Assembly: GCF_002904165.1 (NCBI RefSeq)
Contig: NZ_CVTD020000015.1
Location: 372,001 to 436,000 of the forward strand
DNA: 64,000 bases
DNA from: Herbinix hemicellulosilytica
GTDB lineage: Bacteria; Bacillota; Clostridia; Lachnospirales; Lachnospiraceae
Direction: 5' to 3'
Below are positions 33,213-40,412 of this stretch, one piece after another; position 1 is the first letter of the stretch; each line of letters opens with the position of its first letter. The translations under genes were made by a program, and so were the position numbers. A model generated the notes under the pieces. It saw only the letters and a list, made by a program, of their open reading frames with translations. It had not been told where the DNA came from and searched no databases.

Positions 33213-33635
33213 TCATAACTTTTTGTTTAAGTTAAAATTACTCAAAGCCTTACTATGTAGCCTATGTGTCTGCATCCAGCTGTATCCTATTTCAATGCAT
33301 ATCTGCTCCCATGGCTTGAACTCTAAGTACCGTTTTCGTAGAATATCTGCTTCAACGCCATCTTGCATATCAGCTATTCTATCTTCTATCTCTAACTTTC
33401 GTTTAATGCATTCTGCCCTTAGTCTAACTATTTTTGTATATACAGCTTCAATTTTCACCATAATGTCTGATAAATCTGTCTGCTTATGTGCCTTAGGCAT
33501 GTCCGATATAGAAGGTATCTTAGCTGATTCTTCCGTTTCCCGTAAAGACTGTAACTGATCTTCCAATGATTTTAGTTTATTGCATAGTTTTTTATAGTTG
33601 TTAAAGTATTCTTTCTTTTTCTCATTCTCTGTCAA
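33213..33635 (-). CDS. Late transcription regulator, DUF1492/sigma-70 region 4-like
   Basis: 140 aa. The N-terminal half is a coiled coil (YKKLCNKLKSLEDQLQSLRE). The C-terminal half has a sigma-region-4-like helix-turn-helix: ILRKRYLEFKPWEQICIEIG then YSWMQTHRLHSKALSNF. Proteins of this type (DUF1492, ArpU-like) switch on late genes in Gram-positive phages and sit at the end of the early operon, as here. It overlaps the upstream gene by 4 bp. Confidence 0.8.
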   Translation of the reverse strand: MTENEKKKEYFNNYKKLCNKLKSLEDQLQSLRETEESAKIPSISDMPKAHKQTDLSDIMVKIEAVYTKIVRLRAECIKRKLEIEDRIADMQDGVEADILRKRYLEFKPWEQICIEIGYSWMQTHRLHSKALSNFNLNKKL

Positions 33636-33910
33636 GTTATCACCCCTCTAAAACGGTCCGGGATTTTCACATTGGTATGCTTTGGATGCAGTCTTGTCCA
33701 TAAATCGTAATAAAGTATTGATGTCATATAACCAAATTCGTTGCGGCATAATATATGATTTTCATAAAAGGCAACTATTCTTACTTTCCTCGTTCCATCC
33801 TCAAAAGGTATATCAACTGTTATTTCATCTCCGAATTTAACTTTTTGCATGACCTCTCGCCGCATATCGTTCAGCGTTAGTTTTGACAGATCAGTTGTTG
33901 TCGCCCACAT
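33632..33910 (-). CDS. Early phage protein, unknown
   Basis: 92 aa. The ATG at 33910 has AAAGG 11 nt upstream. The start is MWATTTDLSKLTLNDMRREV, and the middle is beta-rich (FGDEITVDIPFEDGTRKVRI, then VAFYENHILCRNEFGY) with a conserved-looking DLWTRLHPKHT end. It overlaps the genes on both sides. It may be a small SH3/OB-like regulator, but I do not recognise it. Confidence 0.6.
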   Translation of the reverse strand: MWATTTDLSKLTLNDMRREVMQKVKFGDEITVDIPFEDGTRKVRIVAFYENHILCRNEFGYMTSILYYDLWTRLHPKHTNVKIPDRFRGVIT

Positions 33911-34496
33911 AATTTCCACTGCCTTTCATAGCTTCAGCTTCTTCTTTTGTAAGGAATACCGTTTTTCCCAATTCCTTTGCATAAAATCCTTCCTTCCCGG
34001 TAGAAATCCCTTCTATCAACTCCCATTTGTAGAAAACATTTTTATGCCCGTATTCGTATGTATTTATTCCAGTTATTATATAGCCGGAAATAGTGTTTGT
34101 ATTTTTGTTTACCTCATAAACCATATCTCCAATTTTACATTGGTATCTTGTTATTAACCCTTGCGCCTCAGCCATCTTTATTTCTCCCAACATCGATGCC
34201 CATTTCCGAGCCTCGTTTCGCCAAAAATCTCGTTGTTCTTTTAGGGATGCCACTTCTTCTGGCGACATCCCGCCACAAACATGGCGATAAGATTTGAACA
34301 TTTCTTCGTGTTCTATAATTTCTTCCGGTGTCAATCCGGTGTCCTCATATTCAGCAAGTTTGTCTATAGCCTCCTGTATACTTGCGCTAACTATAGCATC
34401 ATCTATGTAATCAGGTACATATATTAAATCATCTTTGTCAAAAATGCGGACAACTCCAACATCGCCATTATCGAATCTGTCTGTTAATCTTTCCAT
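33891..34496 (-). CDS. Early phage protein, unknown
   Basis: 201 aa. The N-terminal half has the widespread prophage motif IDKLAEYEDTGLTPEEI; a second, similar copy (HVCGGMSPEEVASLKEQRDF) follows. The C-terminal half is a small beta domain (CKIGDMVYEVNKNTNTISGY, TVFLTKEEAEAM). It is common in Firmicutes prophages with no known role. It lies in the early operon upstream of the late regulator. Confidence 0.7.
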   Translation of the reverse strand: MERLTDRFDNGDVGVVRIFDKDDLIYVPDYIDDAIVSASIQEAIDKLAEYEDTGLTPEEIIEHEEMFKSYRHVCGGMSPEEVASLKEQRDFWRNEARKWASMLGEIKMAEAQGLITRYQCKIGDMVYEVNKNTNTISGYIITGINTYEYGHKNVFYKWELIEGISTGKEGFYAKELGKTVFLTKEEAEAMKGSGNYVGDNN

Positions 34497-34510
34497 CTTC
34501 TATCCCCTTT

Positions 34511-34603
34511 CTACATTACCTTCCCGCCATGTCTGTAAGGCCGGGTTTTATTATATTCGTGCTTTTCTAATAATGCTTTTTCAAGATTAATTCCGATCCT
34601 CAT
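34511..34603 (-). CDS. Possible 30-aa peptide
   Basis: Short frame MRIGINLEKALLEKHEYNKT ending RHGGKVM and overlapping no other gene. The sequence reads like a small phage protein, but the only AGGAG is 18 nt upstream of the ATG, which is too far. Reported for completeness in an otherwise empty 140-bp gap. Confidence 0.25.
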   Translation of the reverse strand: MRIGINLEKALLEKHEYNKTRPYRHGGKVM

Positions 34604-34638
34604 TAATGTTGGGGCGCAACTCCTGTAGATATGATAAA

Positions 34639-34800
34639 TTAATCGTGCACCAAATTTATAAAACCCCATTCTGACTTGTCACCATCGGGATATTCGTATG
34701 CTACAACATTAAACATGTTACAATCCATTTCTTTCCCGGTAAATACTTCTGCATCATCATTCACTCCATCAAGGATTTCTTTTAACTCTTTAACTTTCAT
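34639..34800 (-). CDS. 53-aa early phage protein, unknown
   Basis: The ATG at 34800 has AAAGGAG upstream. It encodes MKVKELKEILDGVNDDAEVF and onward: a helix followed by a short strand-rich part with Met/Cys (KEMDCNMFNVVAYEYPDGD). The start MKVKELKEIL with an acidic turn occurs in many small prophage proteins. Function unknown. Confidence 0.6.
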   Translation of the reverse strand: MKVKELKEILDGVNDDAEVFTGKEMDCNMFNVVAYEYPDGDKSEWGFINLVHD

Positions 34801-34838
34801 ACTTACTCCTTTCCCTGATTACTCAGCAAAATTTTCCA

Positions 34839-34867
34839 TTGATAAAACCAAACATCTGTTCTATAAT
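34839..34867 (+). promoter_or_regulatory. Promoter of the plus-strand 93-aa gene
   Basis: TTGATA (34839-34844), 17 bp, TATAAT (34862-34867), 36 bp before the ATG at 34904. It points against the early operon, so the gene is probably expressed in the lysogen. Confidence 0.7.
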
Positions 34868-34903
34868 TAGATTCCCTGAATAAATATTTATAGAGGTGTT
34901 ATT

Positions 34904-35185
34904 ATGCCTGTTTTCGGATACCGTCCATCTCGAAAATCGAATATTTTACGTCCCGGCCAACCAGTCTGTGTTGCAGTTGTATATAATGTATTAGCTGAAT
35001 TTAGACCGGTTGCATTTGGTGTTGAATTAAACGGAATGCGTTATCGCTATAAAATTAGTAGAGTCAATGCTTATAAGGATAATTACGGCGCTATAATATT
35101 TGACTGTGAGTATAACGCTTTTGGCTGTATTATTCCTGTACGTCTTGTCTTTAACGTTTTTCAAGGTCTATGGTTGATTGGATAG
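34904..35185 (+). CDS. 93-aa plus-strand gene inside the early region, unknown
   Basis: It starts ATGCCTGTT with AGAGGTG 8 nt upstream. The sequence is MPVFGYRPSRKSNILRPGQP followed by a beta-rich domain (FRPVAFGVELNGMRYRYKIS, then IPVRLVFNVFQGLWLIG). No signal peptide or membrane segment. It is on the opposite strand to all its neighbours and has its own promoter; its 3' end overlaps the convergent gene at 35151-35561 by 35 bp. An independently expressed small protein in a prophage is a candidate for superinfection or host-defence functions, but nothing in the sequence shows a mechanism. Confidence 0.65.
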   Translation: MPVFGYRPSRKSNILRPGQPVCVAVVYNVLAEFRPVAFGVELNGMRYRYKISRVNAYKDNYGAIIFDCEYNAFGCIIPVRLVFNVFQGLWLIG

Positions 35186-35561
35186 GTATAACCTTGAACC
35201 TATCAGGAGGACAATGCACCGCATTACCACAATCATCGACCAATAACATATGTCCGTCCTCAAGCAGTGCAAAGCCGTATATATCGCAGTATATGAGTTT
35301 ATTAGCCCAATCCTCTGTAAGTGCTATTTTCTCTGTGTCTGGATATTCTCCAGTTGTATTGTCAATCACTGTAAAGCCTGCAGTCAAACTATTAATTTCT
35401 TTTAACGGACAATCTGGATGCCTGCTATTTTTTGGTGGCGTATATACTGGCATATAGTGGTTTTTGCTTGATAATATATCGCATATACCGGTAATCTTAT
35501 AAAACAAACACTCCTCACAAAGATTTGGCATTTTATTTAATTCGAGTATTGCTTTGCTCAT
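35151..35561 (-). CDS. Early phage protein with a cysteine cluster, unknown
   Basis: 136 aa. It has MPNLCEECLFYKITGICDIL and later RHPDCPLKEI, a pattern common in prophage proteins that may bind zinc. The C-terminal half (DWANKLIYCDIYGFALLEDG, then PDRFKVIPI) fits a small beta domain. It overlaps the HNH gene by 29 bp and converges on the plus-strand gene. Confidence 0.65.
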   Translation of the reverse strand: MSKAILELNKMPNLCEECLFYKITGICDILSSKNHYMPVYTPPKNSRHPDCPLKEINSLTAGFTVIDNTTGEYPDTEKIALTEDWANKLIYCDIYGFALLEDGHMLLVDDCGNAVHCPPDRFKVIPIQSTIDLEKR

Positions 35562-36363
35562 TCCGATACCTCCGTGTTTTCATATCTTTATTATGTCTGC
35601 TCTTTTCTGCAATTTTGGAAATTAAATCAGCAATAATTATTCCTGTCCTTGTTAAGTCTGCATCATTTTGTATTAGCCTGTTTTGATTTAATCTTGCGAG
35701 TTGAGCTCGAGACACTAATATTAAGTTGTTAATATTAAAATTGGTCTTATCGCCGTCTCCGAAAATAACAACATGGCCTTTAGGTATAGGTCCATTATGC
35801 TGTTCCCATATAATGTTATGTTTTAGTCTCCATTTATTTGGATCAGCAACTTTTACTTCCGTATATCCGTCTTTGGTTATTCTCTCGGACCCTACAGGTC
35901 GATAATTTGCTGGAATGTGACCTTTACTGAACCATGTTTTTTCACAGCCTTTGTAATATTCTCCTTTTCTTCCTTTATTCCATGGAGTATGTCCTTGCTC
36001 AAAATATCCAGTTATGCCACTATTAAGTTTATTTCTACTATAGTAACTTTTTAATTGTCCTACAGTATAACTTGTGCCGAAAGTTTTGTTTATCAATTCT
36101 GTCATTTCCTTAGGTCCAACCCCTTTATAGTTATCTAAAATAAATTGTTTAATTTCCTGCGTATAAATCCTGGAATATCCTTTAGGATTGCCTTTTGTTG
36201 TGCCTGTTTTTATGTTATGGTTTTTCAGAAATGATTTCATTTTGGTATATGTAAAATTTGTCCTGAACTCATTATTAGTTAATTCAATCAATGTTCTTAC
36301 TGGAGTTCCAGGGGCATTCTTTTTTATAAATTCTTTTATTTCTTCTGAATACTTTTTAGCCAT
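35533..36363 (-). CDS. HNH endonuclease with a duplicated N-terminal module
   Basis: 276 aa from the ATG at 36363 (GGAGGG upstream). Residues about 1-50 and 65-115 are two copies of one helix-turn-helix-like module (YSEEIKEFIKKNAPG... and YTQEIKQFILDNYKG...). The C-terminal half has NUMOD-like WNKGRKG and an HNH_3-type nuclease (KHNIIWEQHNGPIPKGHVVI, then GDKTNFNINNLILVS). It resembles free-standing homing endonucleases and phage HNH proteins with specific DNA-binding modules. It starts just after the preceding gene and overlaps the next. Confidence 0.85.
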   Translation of the reverse strand: MAKKYSEEIKEFIKKNAPGTPVRTLIELTNNEFRTNFTYTKMKSFLKNHNIKTGTTKGNPKGYSRIYTQEIKQFILDNYKGVGPKEMTELINKTFGTSYTVGQLKSYYSRNKLNSGITGYFEQGHTPWNKGRKGEYYKGCEKTWFSKGHIPANYRPVGSERITKDGYTEVKVADPNKWRLKHNIIWEQHNGPIPKGHVVIFGDGDKTNFNINNLILVSRAQLARLNQNRLIQNDADLTRTGIIIADLISKIAEKSRHNKDMKTRRYRNEQSNTRIK

Positions 36364-36364
36364 A

Positions 36365-36601
36365 TCAGCCCTCCAGTAATCTTGGAAGTTTCCTGTCTGC
36401 ATCAAGTTTTGAATCAGCGAACTTTTGAGCTTGTAAAATTAAATTTCCGTTCATAATAATATTTGTGGCAACATCATTAATAGCTTTTGCCCTTTTAATT
36501 TCTTCTTCTAAAGCTTCACCTTTTAAATCTTCATCATTTAACCGTTCAAGCTGTTCAAACAGATAATTGTTTAAGTCACCTAATGTATTCTTTATTCCCA
36601 T
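36365..36601 (-). CDS. Small helical early phage protein
   Basis: 78 aa, all helical and charged: MGIKNTLGDLNNYLFEQLER, then EIKRAKAINDVATNIIMNGN. This pattern is widespread in phage genomes next to replication genes, without known function. A short leader with GGAGG precedes the ATG. Confidence 0.7.
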   Translation of the reverse strand: MGIKNTLGDLNNYLFEQLERLNDEDLKGEALEEEIKRAKAINDVATNIIMNGNLILQAQKFADSKLDADRKLPRLLEG

Positions 36602-36697
36602 TATTTATTCCTCCTTGTAAATCTTAGATAAGAATGGAAACTTAAATATCTCGCAATGTTTATTTGATATATGTAGCCTAAAAAAGCCGTTTGTTTT

Positions 36698-36940
36698 TTA
36701 TCTTTTAGCTTTGGGATTTATAATAATACGTACTCGATTCCACTCTTCCATAAGTTTTTGATCATCTTTGTTTACAATCCGGTACCTATCTTTATACAAA
36801 ATTCCGTCGATTGCATATCGTGAAACTTGATTCCGTGGTAATCCAGTTATCTTCTCTGTTTCCTTGGCACTTACCCCTTGTAGTAGGTATTTATTCTCAA
36901 TCGTGTCGTACACATCGTATATATTACTAATGCCTTTCAA
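36698..36940 (-). CDS. Small HTH-like early protein (TTG start)
   Basis: 80 aa. The TTG at 36940 is chosen because AGGAGG lies 7 nt upstream; a longer reading frame with an ATG overlaps the replication gene and lacks a ribosome binding site. The sequence contains a helix-turn-helix-like piece: LLQGVSAKETEKITGLPRNQ, then VSRYAIDG. It may be a small DNA-binding regulator. It follows the replisome organizer. Confidence 0.55.
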   Translation of the reverse strand: MKGISNIYDVYDTIENKYLLQGVSAKETEKITGLPRNQVSRYAIDGILYKDRYRIVNKDDQKLMEEWNRVRIIINPKAKR

Positions 36941-36953
36941 TCTCTCCCCTCCT

Positions 36954-37739
36954 TTACAACCCTTTATTGATAAGTTTGCGCTCAAGTTCGGAAATGTGCG
37001 TCGAAGTGTACTGTCGTTGTGGAAATGTATTAAACTTATTGGATGCCTTAGAATTGATTTGCTGCTTTTCTTCTTTATCTCGCCTTTCCCATGTCCTTAC
37101 TGCAGCTTTCCAGTCTTTCATTTTGTTTTTACCAACCATCCAGCCCTTTGCCTCGTAAAAGTTGATAAACTGTTCCGGGTCTACATTATTATTCCGTTCT
37201 TTACAATAGGCTTGTACCTCTTCCAAAGAGGGAGGTACAAACCGTATAGGTTTGTTGCTACTCTCTTTATTATCTATATCTATATCTTTCTCTTTCTCTA
37301 TCTCTTTCTCTTGTCGGACAACGTCCAGACATTGTCCTTTGTCTGTCCTCTTACTGTCCACTAAGAGTAATTGCTTTTGCCGGTATAATCTCTTTTTCTC
37401 TGCCCATTCGGTTTCGCAACCAATCATATTTTTTACTTCAGTCATATAGATGGTTTCATCATCTAGGATTTCTACAAGCTGTAATTGGCAAAAGACTTTC
37501 ATTGCTGCGCGGACGATGTCAATGTTGGTATTTGTGATTGTTGACAGCATCTGTTCGTTGTATGGTATTGTGTCGGAAAATCTTAATCTTCCTTCGTGAG
37601 AAATGCTCTCGACAAGAAGCTTGAGATAGAATAGTATGTAATCTTTACCGTTTGGCATATCCTCTATGATGCGAATATCATGTCGTTTAAAAAAATCTTT
37701 TTTTAATTTAAGCCAGTAATATTTTTTTACCTCGGCCAT
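36954..37739 (-). CDS. Phage replisome organizer (N-terminal domain protein)
   Basis: 261 aa. The N-terminal 120 residues match the phage replisome-organizer winged-helix family (YYWLKLKKDFFKRHDIRIIE, LFYLKLLVESISHEGRLRFS). Then comes a charged linker rich in Lys/Glu/Asp (KEIEKEKDIDID) and a DnaD-tail-like C-terminus (FVPPSLEEVQAYCKERNNNV, FINFYEAKGWMVGKNKMKDW, KAAVRTWERR). It would bind the phage origin and recruit the host helicase. No helicase loader or phage helicase was seen. Confidence 0.88.
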   Translation of the reverse strand: MAEVKKYYWLKLKKDFFKRHDIRIIEDMPNGKDYILFYLKLLVESISHEGRLRFSDTIPYNEQMLSTITNTNIDIVRAAMKVFCQLQLVEILDDETIYMTEVKNMIGCETEWAEKKRLYRQKQLLLVDSKRTDKGQCLDVVRQEKEIEKEKDIDIDNKESSNKPIRFVPPSLEEVQAYCKERNNNVDPEQFINFYEAKGWMVGKNKMKDWKAAVRTWERRDKEEKQQINSKASNKFNTFPQRQYTSTHISELERKLINKGL

Positions 37740-37847
37740 TATTTTAAAAACCCTCCTTTCTCCGGGGCAATTTGTCTGCCCCGGTTAGGTCATGGTATGG
37801 CTGTGATATTTTATACTGATGCAACGCGTCAGCGTACTACCGTGTAT

Positions 37848-38000
37848 TTACTTGATGTCGTTTTGAGTTAATCTATCCATGTACTCTTCCATAAGCTGTT
37901 GATTTACATGCAGTATTTGCGCGTATAATTCCGCAACTTCCGCAGCATTGTAACAATTGTAATAAGCATCTATTATTAAATTTCTAAGTTTTTCGTTCAT
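37848..38000 (-). CDS. 50-aa early phage protein, unknown
   Basis: The ATG at 38000 is preceded by AAGGAGG. It encodes MNEKLRNLIIDAYYNCYNAA followed by a helix ending in DRLTQNDIK. It is fully helical and too short for a family call. It sits between the second tyrosine recombinase and the replisome organizer. Confidence 0.6.
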   Translation of the reverse strand: MNEKLRNLIIDAYYNCYNAAEVAELYAQILHVNQQLMEEYMDRLTQNDIK

Positions 38001-38021
38001 ACTTACCTCCTTAATTGAACT

Positions 38022-38864
38022 TTAATACTTAATCTTTTCGAGCTTTTCACGTTTTTCTTGAGAAGTACTCCTTGTATAAATTCTCGTAGTTTCAAGGGAA
38101 TTGTGGCCTAAAATATCTGCCAACTCTGTTATATTGTTTGGGTACTCTTGCAGGTACATTTTTGCAAATAGGTGTCTGAATGAATGAGCATGAATTTTTG
38201 ATAATTTAACCCTGGCTTGTCCTCCGATTTTTCTCATGTTTCGCCAGATAGTAGATTCGCTTATAAGTTTTCCTTTTACTTTTCCAGGGAAAATATATCC
38301 TGAATAAATACCGTTCTCTCTGCAATATTTTCTTAATTCTCTTAAAAGGTCTTGCCTTATGATAATCTCTCTCTCTTTTCCTTTGTTTGTTACTTTTATG
38401 TAATTAGACTTTAGATTTTCAACCGTAATATACTTTAATTCTGAAACCCTTATGCCGGTCATGGCAAACACCTTCATGATGTAATAAATCTTTATTTTTC
38501 CTGCTGCCTTTGCAAAGCGTAAAAGTCTTTTATATTCCTTTACATTTAAAACATCCTCTAAACTGTTTTTTCTTTGCTGTTTTAGTTGTTTTACCACCAA
38601 TTCTTTATAACCGAGCCATTTCAAATATTTATTAACCGTTACAATATAGCTGTTTATAGTGCTTGTTTCAAAACCACTATCTATTAGATGCTTTTTAAAA
38701 TTAAGCATTAAATCTTTTGTAATCTCAGTTTCATCATCAAGCCAGTTGAAAAAACAGTTTAGATTACCGGCATACTTTTTTATTGTGTTGTCAGCTTTCT
38801 CGTTATATTTAAGTTCGGTCAGAAATTCTTCTACCTGATTAACTAATAATGCTTTTGTAAGCAT
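38022..38864 (-). CDS. Tyrosine recombinase in the early region
   Basis: 280 aa XerC/D-like enzyme. N-terminal SAM-like domain (about 8-90), catalytic domain after about 105: Arg in MTGIRVSEL, Lys in TNKGKEREI, His-x-x-Arg in HAHSFRHLF, His in LGHNSLETT and Tyr in RIYTRS. Compact compared with phage integrases and without an arm-binding domain. It lies in the early operon with replication genes; the prophage ends belong to the serine integrase, so this enzyme is probably not the integrase. Resolving genome dimers, or a relic, are possible. Confidence 0.88.
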   Translation of the reverse strand: MLTKALLVNQVEEFLTELKYNEKADNTIKKYAGNLNCFFNWLDDETEITKDLMLNFKKHLIDSGFETSTINSYIVTVNKYLKWLGYKELVVKQLKQQRKNSLEDVLNVKEYKRLLRFAKAAGKIKIYYIMKVFAMTGIRVSELKYITVENLKSNYIKVTNKGKEREIIIRQDLLRELRKYCRENGIYSGYIFPGKVKGKLISESTIWRNMRKIGGQARVKLSKIHAHSFRHLFAKMYLQEYPNNITELADILGHNSLETTRIYTRSTSQEKREKLEKIKY

Positions 38865-38944
38865 CTGCGATCACCTTCTATTGCAAGAACGCCATGCAAG
38901 ATAACCTTGATATTATATTGCATTGACTTTTATCTGTTTAAGCC

Positions 38945-39316
38945 CTAGATTATTAAGGGTTTTGTGCTGTTTTTATAGCTCAAATACTTTTTGATAAAAT
39001 CAGGGGTGTTTTTAAGGGGTATATCATGGTTTCCTTTTATAAAATCTTCCTCAAAATACATGGATTTCTTTTTCTTCTGTGCATATTCATATTCTTCTTT
39101 AGCACCTTTACTCTGTTGCCATCCTGTCAGAAAATAAACAGCATCCGCCTGGTCTATCATGGCTTTGCATATAGGCATATAATCTTTTAAACCACTTGGC
39201 AAATAAGCTGGGTTTATTGCTATATGCCCCATATTGATAAGCATCTTTTCTGCTGCCTCAAATTTTCTTTTATAATCAATTACGCCTGTAATAGGTCCGG
39301 CTATATAAATAATCAT
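38945..39316 (-). CDS. DUF4406-like (nucleoside 2-deoxyribosyltransferase fold) protein
   Basis: 123 aa, with the pattern MIIYIAGPITGVIDYKRKFE near the start and AMIDQADAVYFLTGWQQSKG, then AKEEYEYAQ in the middle. This is the DUF4406 family, which has the fold of nucleoside deoxyribosyltransferases and is common in phages. A nucleotide-related role is likely from the fold, not shown. Confidence 0.8.
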   Translation of the reverse strand: MIIYIAGPITGVIDYKRKFEAAEKMLINMGHIAINPAYLPSGLKDYMPICKAMIDQADAVYFLTGWQQSKGAKEEYEYAQKKKKSMYFEEDFIKGNHDIPLKNTPDFIKKYLSYKNSTKPLII

Positions 39317-39388
39317 TTTTCCCCTCCTTAATTGACCTGATTAAAAGACCATGATAAAATAAATATGATATATATTATTTTTGAGCCT

Positions 39389-39688
39389 TTATGGAGTGCC
39401 AGCTCCTGGGCTCTTTTTATTTGTGTCTGTCCAGGCTTGTCCGTCAAAATATCTGTCTATGTACCGGATACATGGATATTCAATTATGCAGGCTATTATA
39501 AGCCCGGTGTAAAACACCCATTCCGGGATTGCCCCGTTTGAAGCTGTGCCAGTCAGGAAGACTATCCCGGCTATTCCACCAAATATTCCGATGATGGCAA
39601 GTAATCGTTTTATGTATTTAATGGCTTTTCCCTCCTTATTTACCTTTTCTGTTATTGTGGCCTCTGAATAATGCAAACATAGTCGCAA
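39389..39688 (-). CDS. Small membrane protein, early region
   Basis: 99 aa as an open frame from ATG 39688, with two membrane segments (LLAIIGIFGGIAGIVFLTG and VFYTGLIIACIIEYPCIRYI). The start is uncertain: the ATG overlaps the upstream gene by 53 bp without a clear ribosome binding site, while AAGGAGG lies 8 nt before an ATT at 39622 (IKYIKRLLAIIG...). If ATT is used, the protein has 77 residues. No family recognised. Confidence 0.55.
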   Translation of the reverse strand: MRLCLHYSEATITEKVNKEGKAIKYIKRLLAIIGIFGGIAGIVFLTGTASNGAIPEWVFYTGLIIACIIEYPCIRYIDRYFDGQAWTDTNKKSPGAGTP

Positions 39689-39824
39689 CCCAATCGCTAA
39701 AAGATATATTGTTGCGTTTAAAAGATTCTTTTAGCAGTTTTCTGCTAAATGATTGCGGGAATTGCGGTATGTACTTTCTGTGGCTTCTCCGGCTTCTTTG
39801 TCGGTGTTTTAATTTATTTGCCAA
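39636..39824 (-). CDS. Small basic protein (TTG start)
   Basis: 62 aa starting at TTG 39824 with AGGAGG 8 nt upstream. The N-terminus is very basic (KLKHRQRSRRSHRKY); the rest includes SFSDWVATMFALFRG. Its stop codon lies in the ribosome binding site of the next gene. A nucleic-acid-binding protein is plausible from charge alone. Confidence 0.5.
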   Translation of the reverse strand: MANKLKHRQRSRRSHRKYIPQFPQSFSRKLLKESFKRNNISFSDWVATMFALFRGHNNRKGK

Positions 39825-39854
39825 TGTTCGACCCTCCTATATGGTATATTTTGT

Positions 39855-39870
39855 TATAATGTGGTATAAT
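39855..39870 (+). promoter_or_regulatory. -10 elements for the plus-strand membrane-anchored gene
   Basis: Two TATAAT hexamers (39855-39860 and 39865-39870). The second has the extended TGG-TATAAT context. No good -35 was seen. Either would start transcription just upstream of the ATG at 39887. Confidence 0.45.
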
Positions 39871-39886
39871 CTTTATGGGTGATTAT

Positions 39887-40255
39887 ATGTTTAAAAACCT
39901 TATTGAATTTAATAATGCCGTAAATGATTTGTTACATGATATTGTTTGTGGTAAAGACATAGATTCATTGCTCTTGGAAGATGATTTCCGCGACGATACA
40001 TTAGATGTCATTGCATATTGCATAGAAAATAAGTATTTGACTAACATTGAAGTATGGTGCGATGGCGACGGTAAATTACATATGGACACTACTGGCAATG
40101 TCCGTATTACTCGAGATGGATTAGCATTTATGGAGGCACATAGCGAAAAAGCTATAAAAAAACTCAAAAGAGATGTATTTACTGCTAAGCTTCAATCATG
40201 GATATCTTTATTAGTAGCTATTGCTTCATTGATTGTTTCGATATTTAAGGAGTAA
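39887..40255 (+). CDS. Plus-strand protein with C-terminal membrane anchor, unknown
   Basis: 122 aa from the ATG at 39887 (GGGTGAT nearby). A cytoplasmic domain (about 1-90) looks like a winged helix (DDTLDVIAYCIENKYLTNIE, then TGNVRITRDGLAFMEAHSE). A Lys-rich helix follows, then one C-terminal membrane segment (WISLLVAIASLIVSIF) with a Lys-Glu end. It is on the opposite strand to the early operon and has its own -10, so it is likely expressed in the lysogen. A tail-anchored protein in this position is a candidate for superinfection exclusion; this is inference. Confidence 0.65.
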   Translation: MFKNLIEFNNAVNDLLHDIVCGKDIDSLLLEDDFRDDTLDVIAYCIENKYLTNIEVWCDGDGKLHMDTTGNVRITRDGLAFMEAHSEKAIKKLKRDVFTAKLQSWISLLVAIASLIVSIFKE

Positions 40256-40307
40256 AACGACAATATTGGCAACATAAATTAACTGACGTTACAAGAATGA
40301 TTGTTGA

Positions 40308-40391
40308 TTAATTTTCCCTCGGTAGAATATCCAGGACATAGTCTGCCGTCATTGATATTTCACCGTCATTAAACATCACACGCCGGGAAAT
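40308..40391 (-). CDS. Possible 27-aa peptide with an ATT start
   Basis: Frame SRRVMFNDGEISMTADYVLD ending ILPREN. The only codon at a proper distance from the strong AGGAGG (40401-40406) is an ATT at 40391, 9 nt away. The peptide reads like a small phage protein. An ATT start is rare, so this is tentative; an internal ATG would give a 22-residue version without a usable ribosome binding site. Confidence 0.35.
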   Translation of the reverse strand: MSRRVMFNDGEISMTADYVLDILPREN

Positions 40392-40412
40392 AAATACAAA
40401 CCTCCTTGTTTA

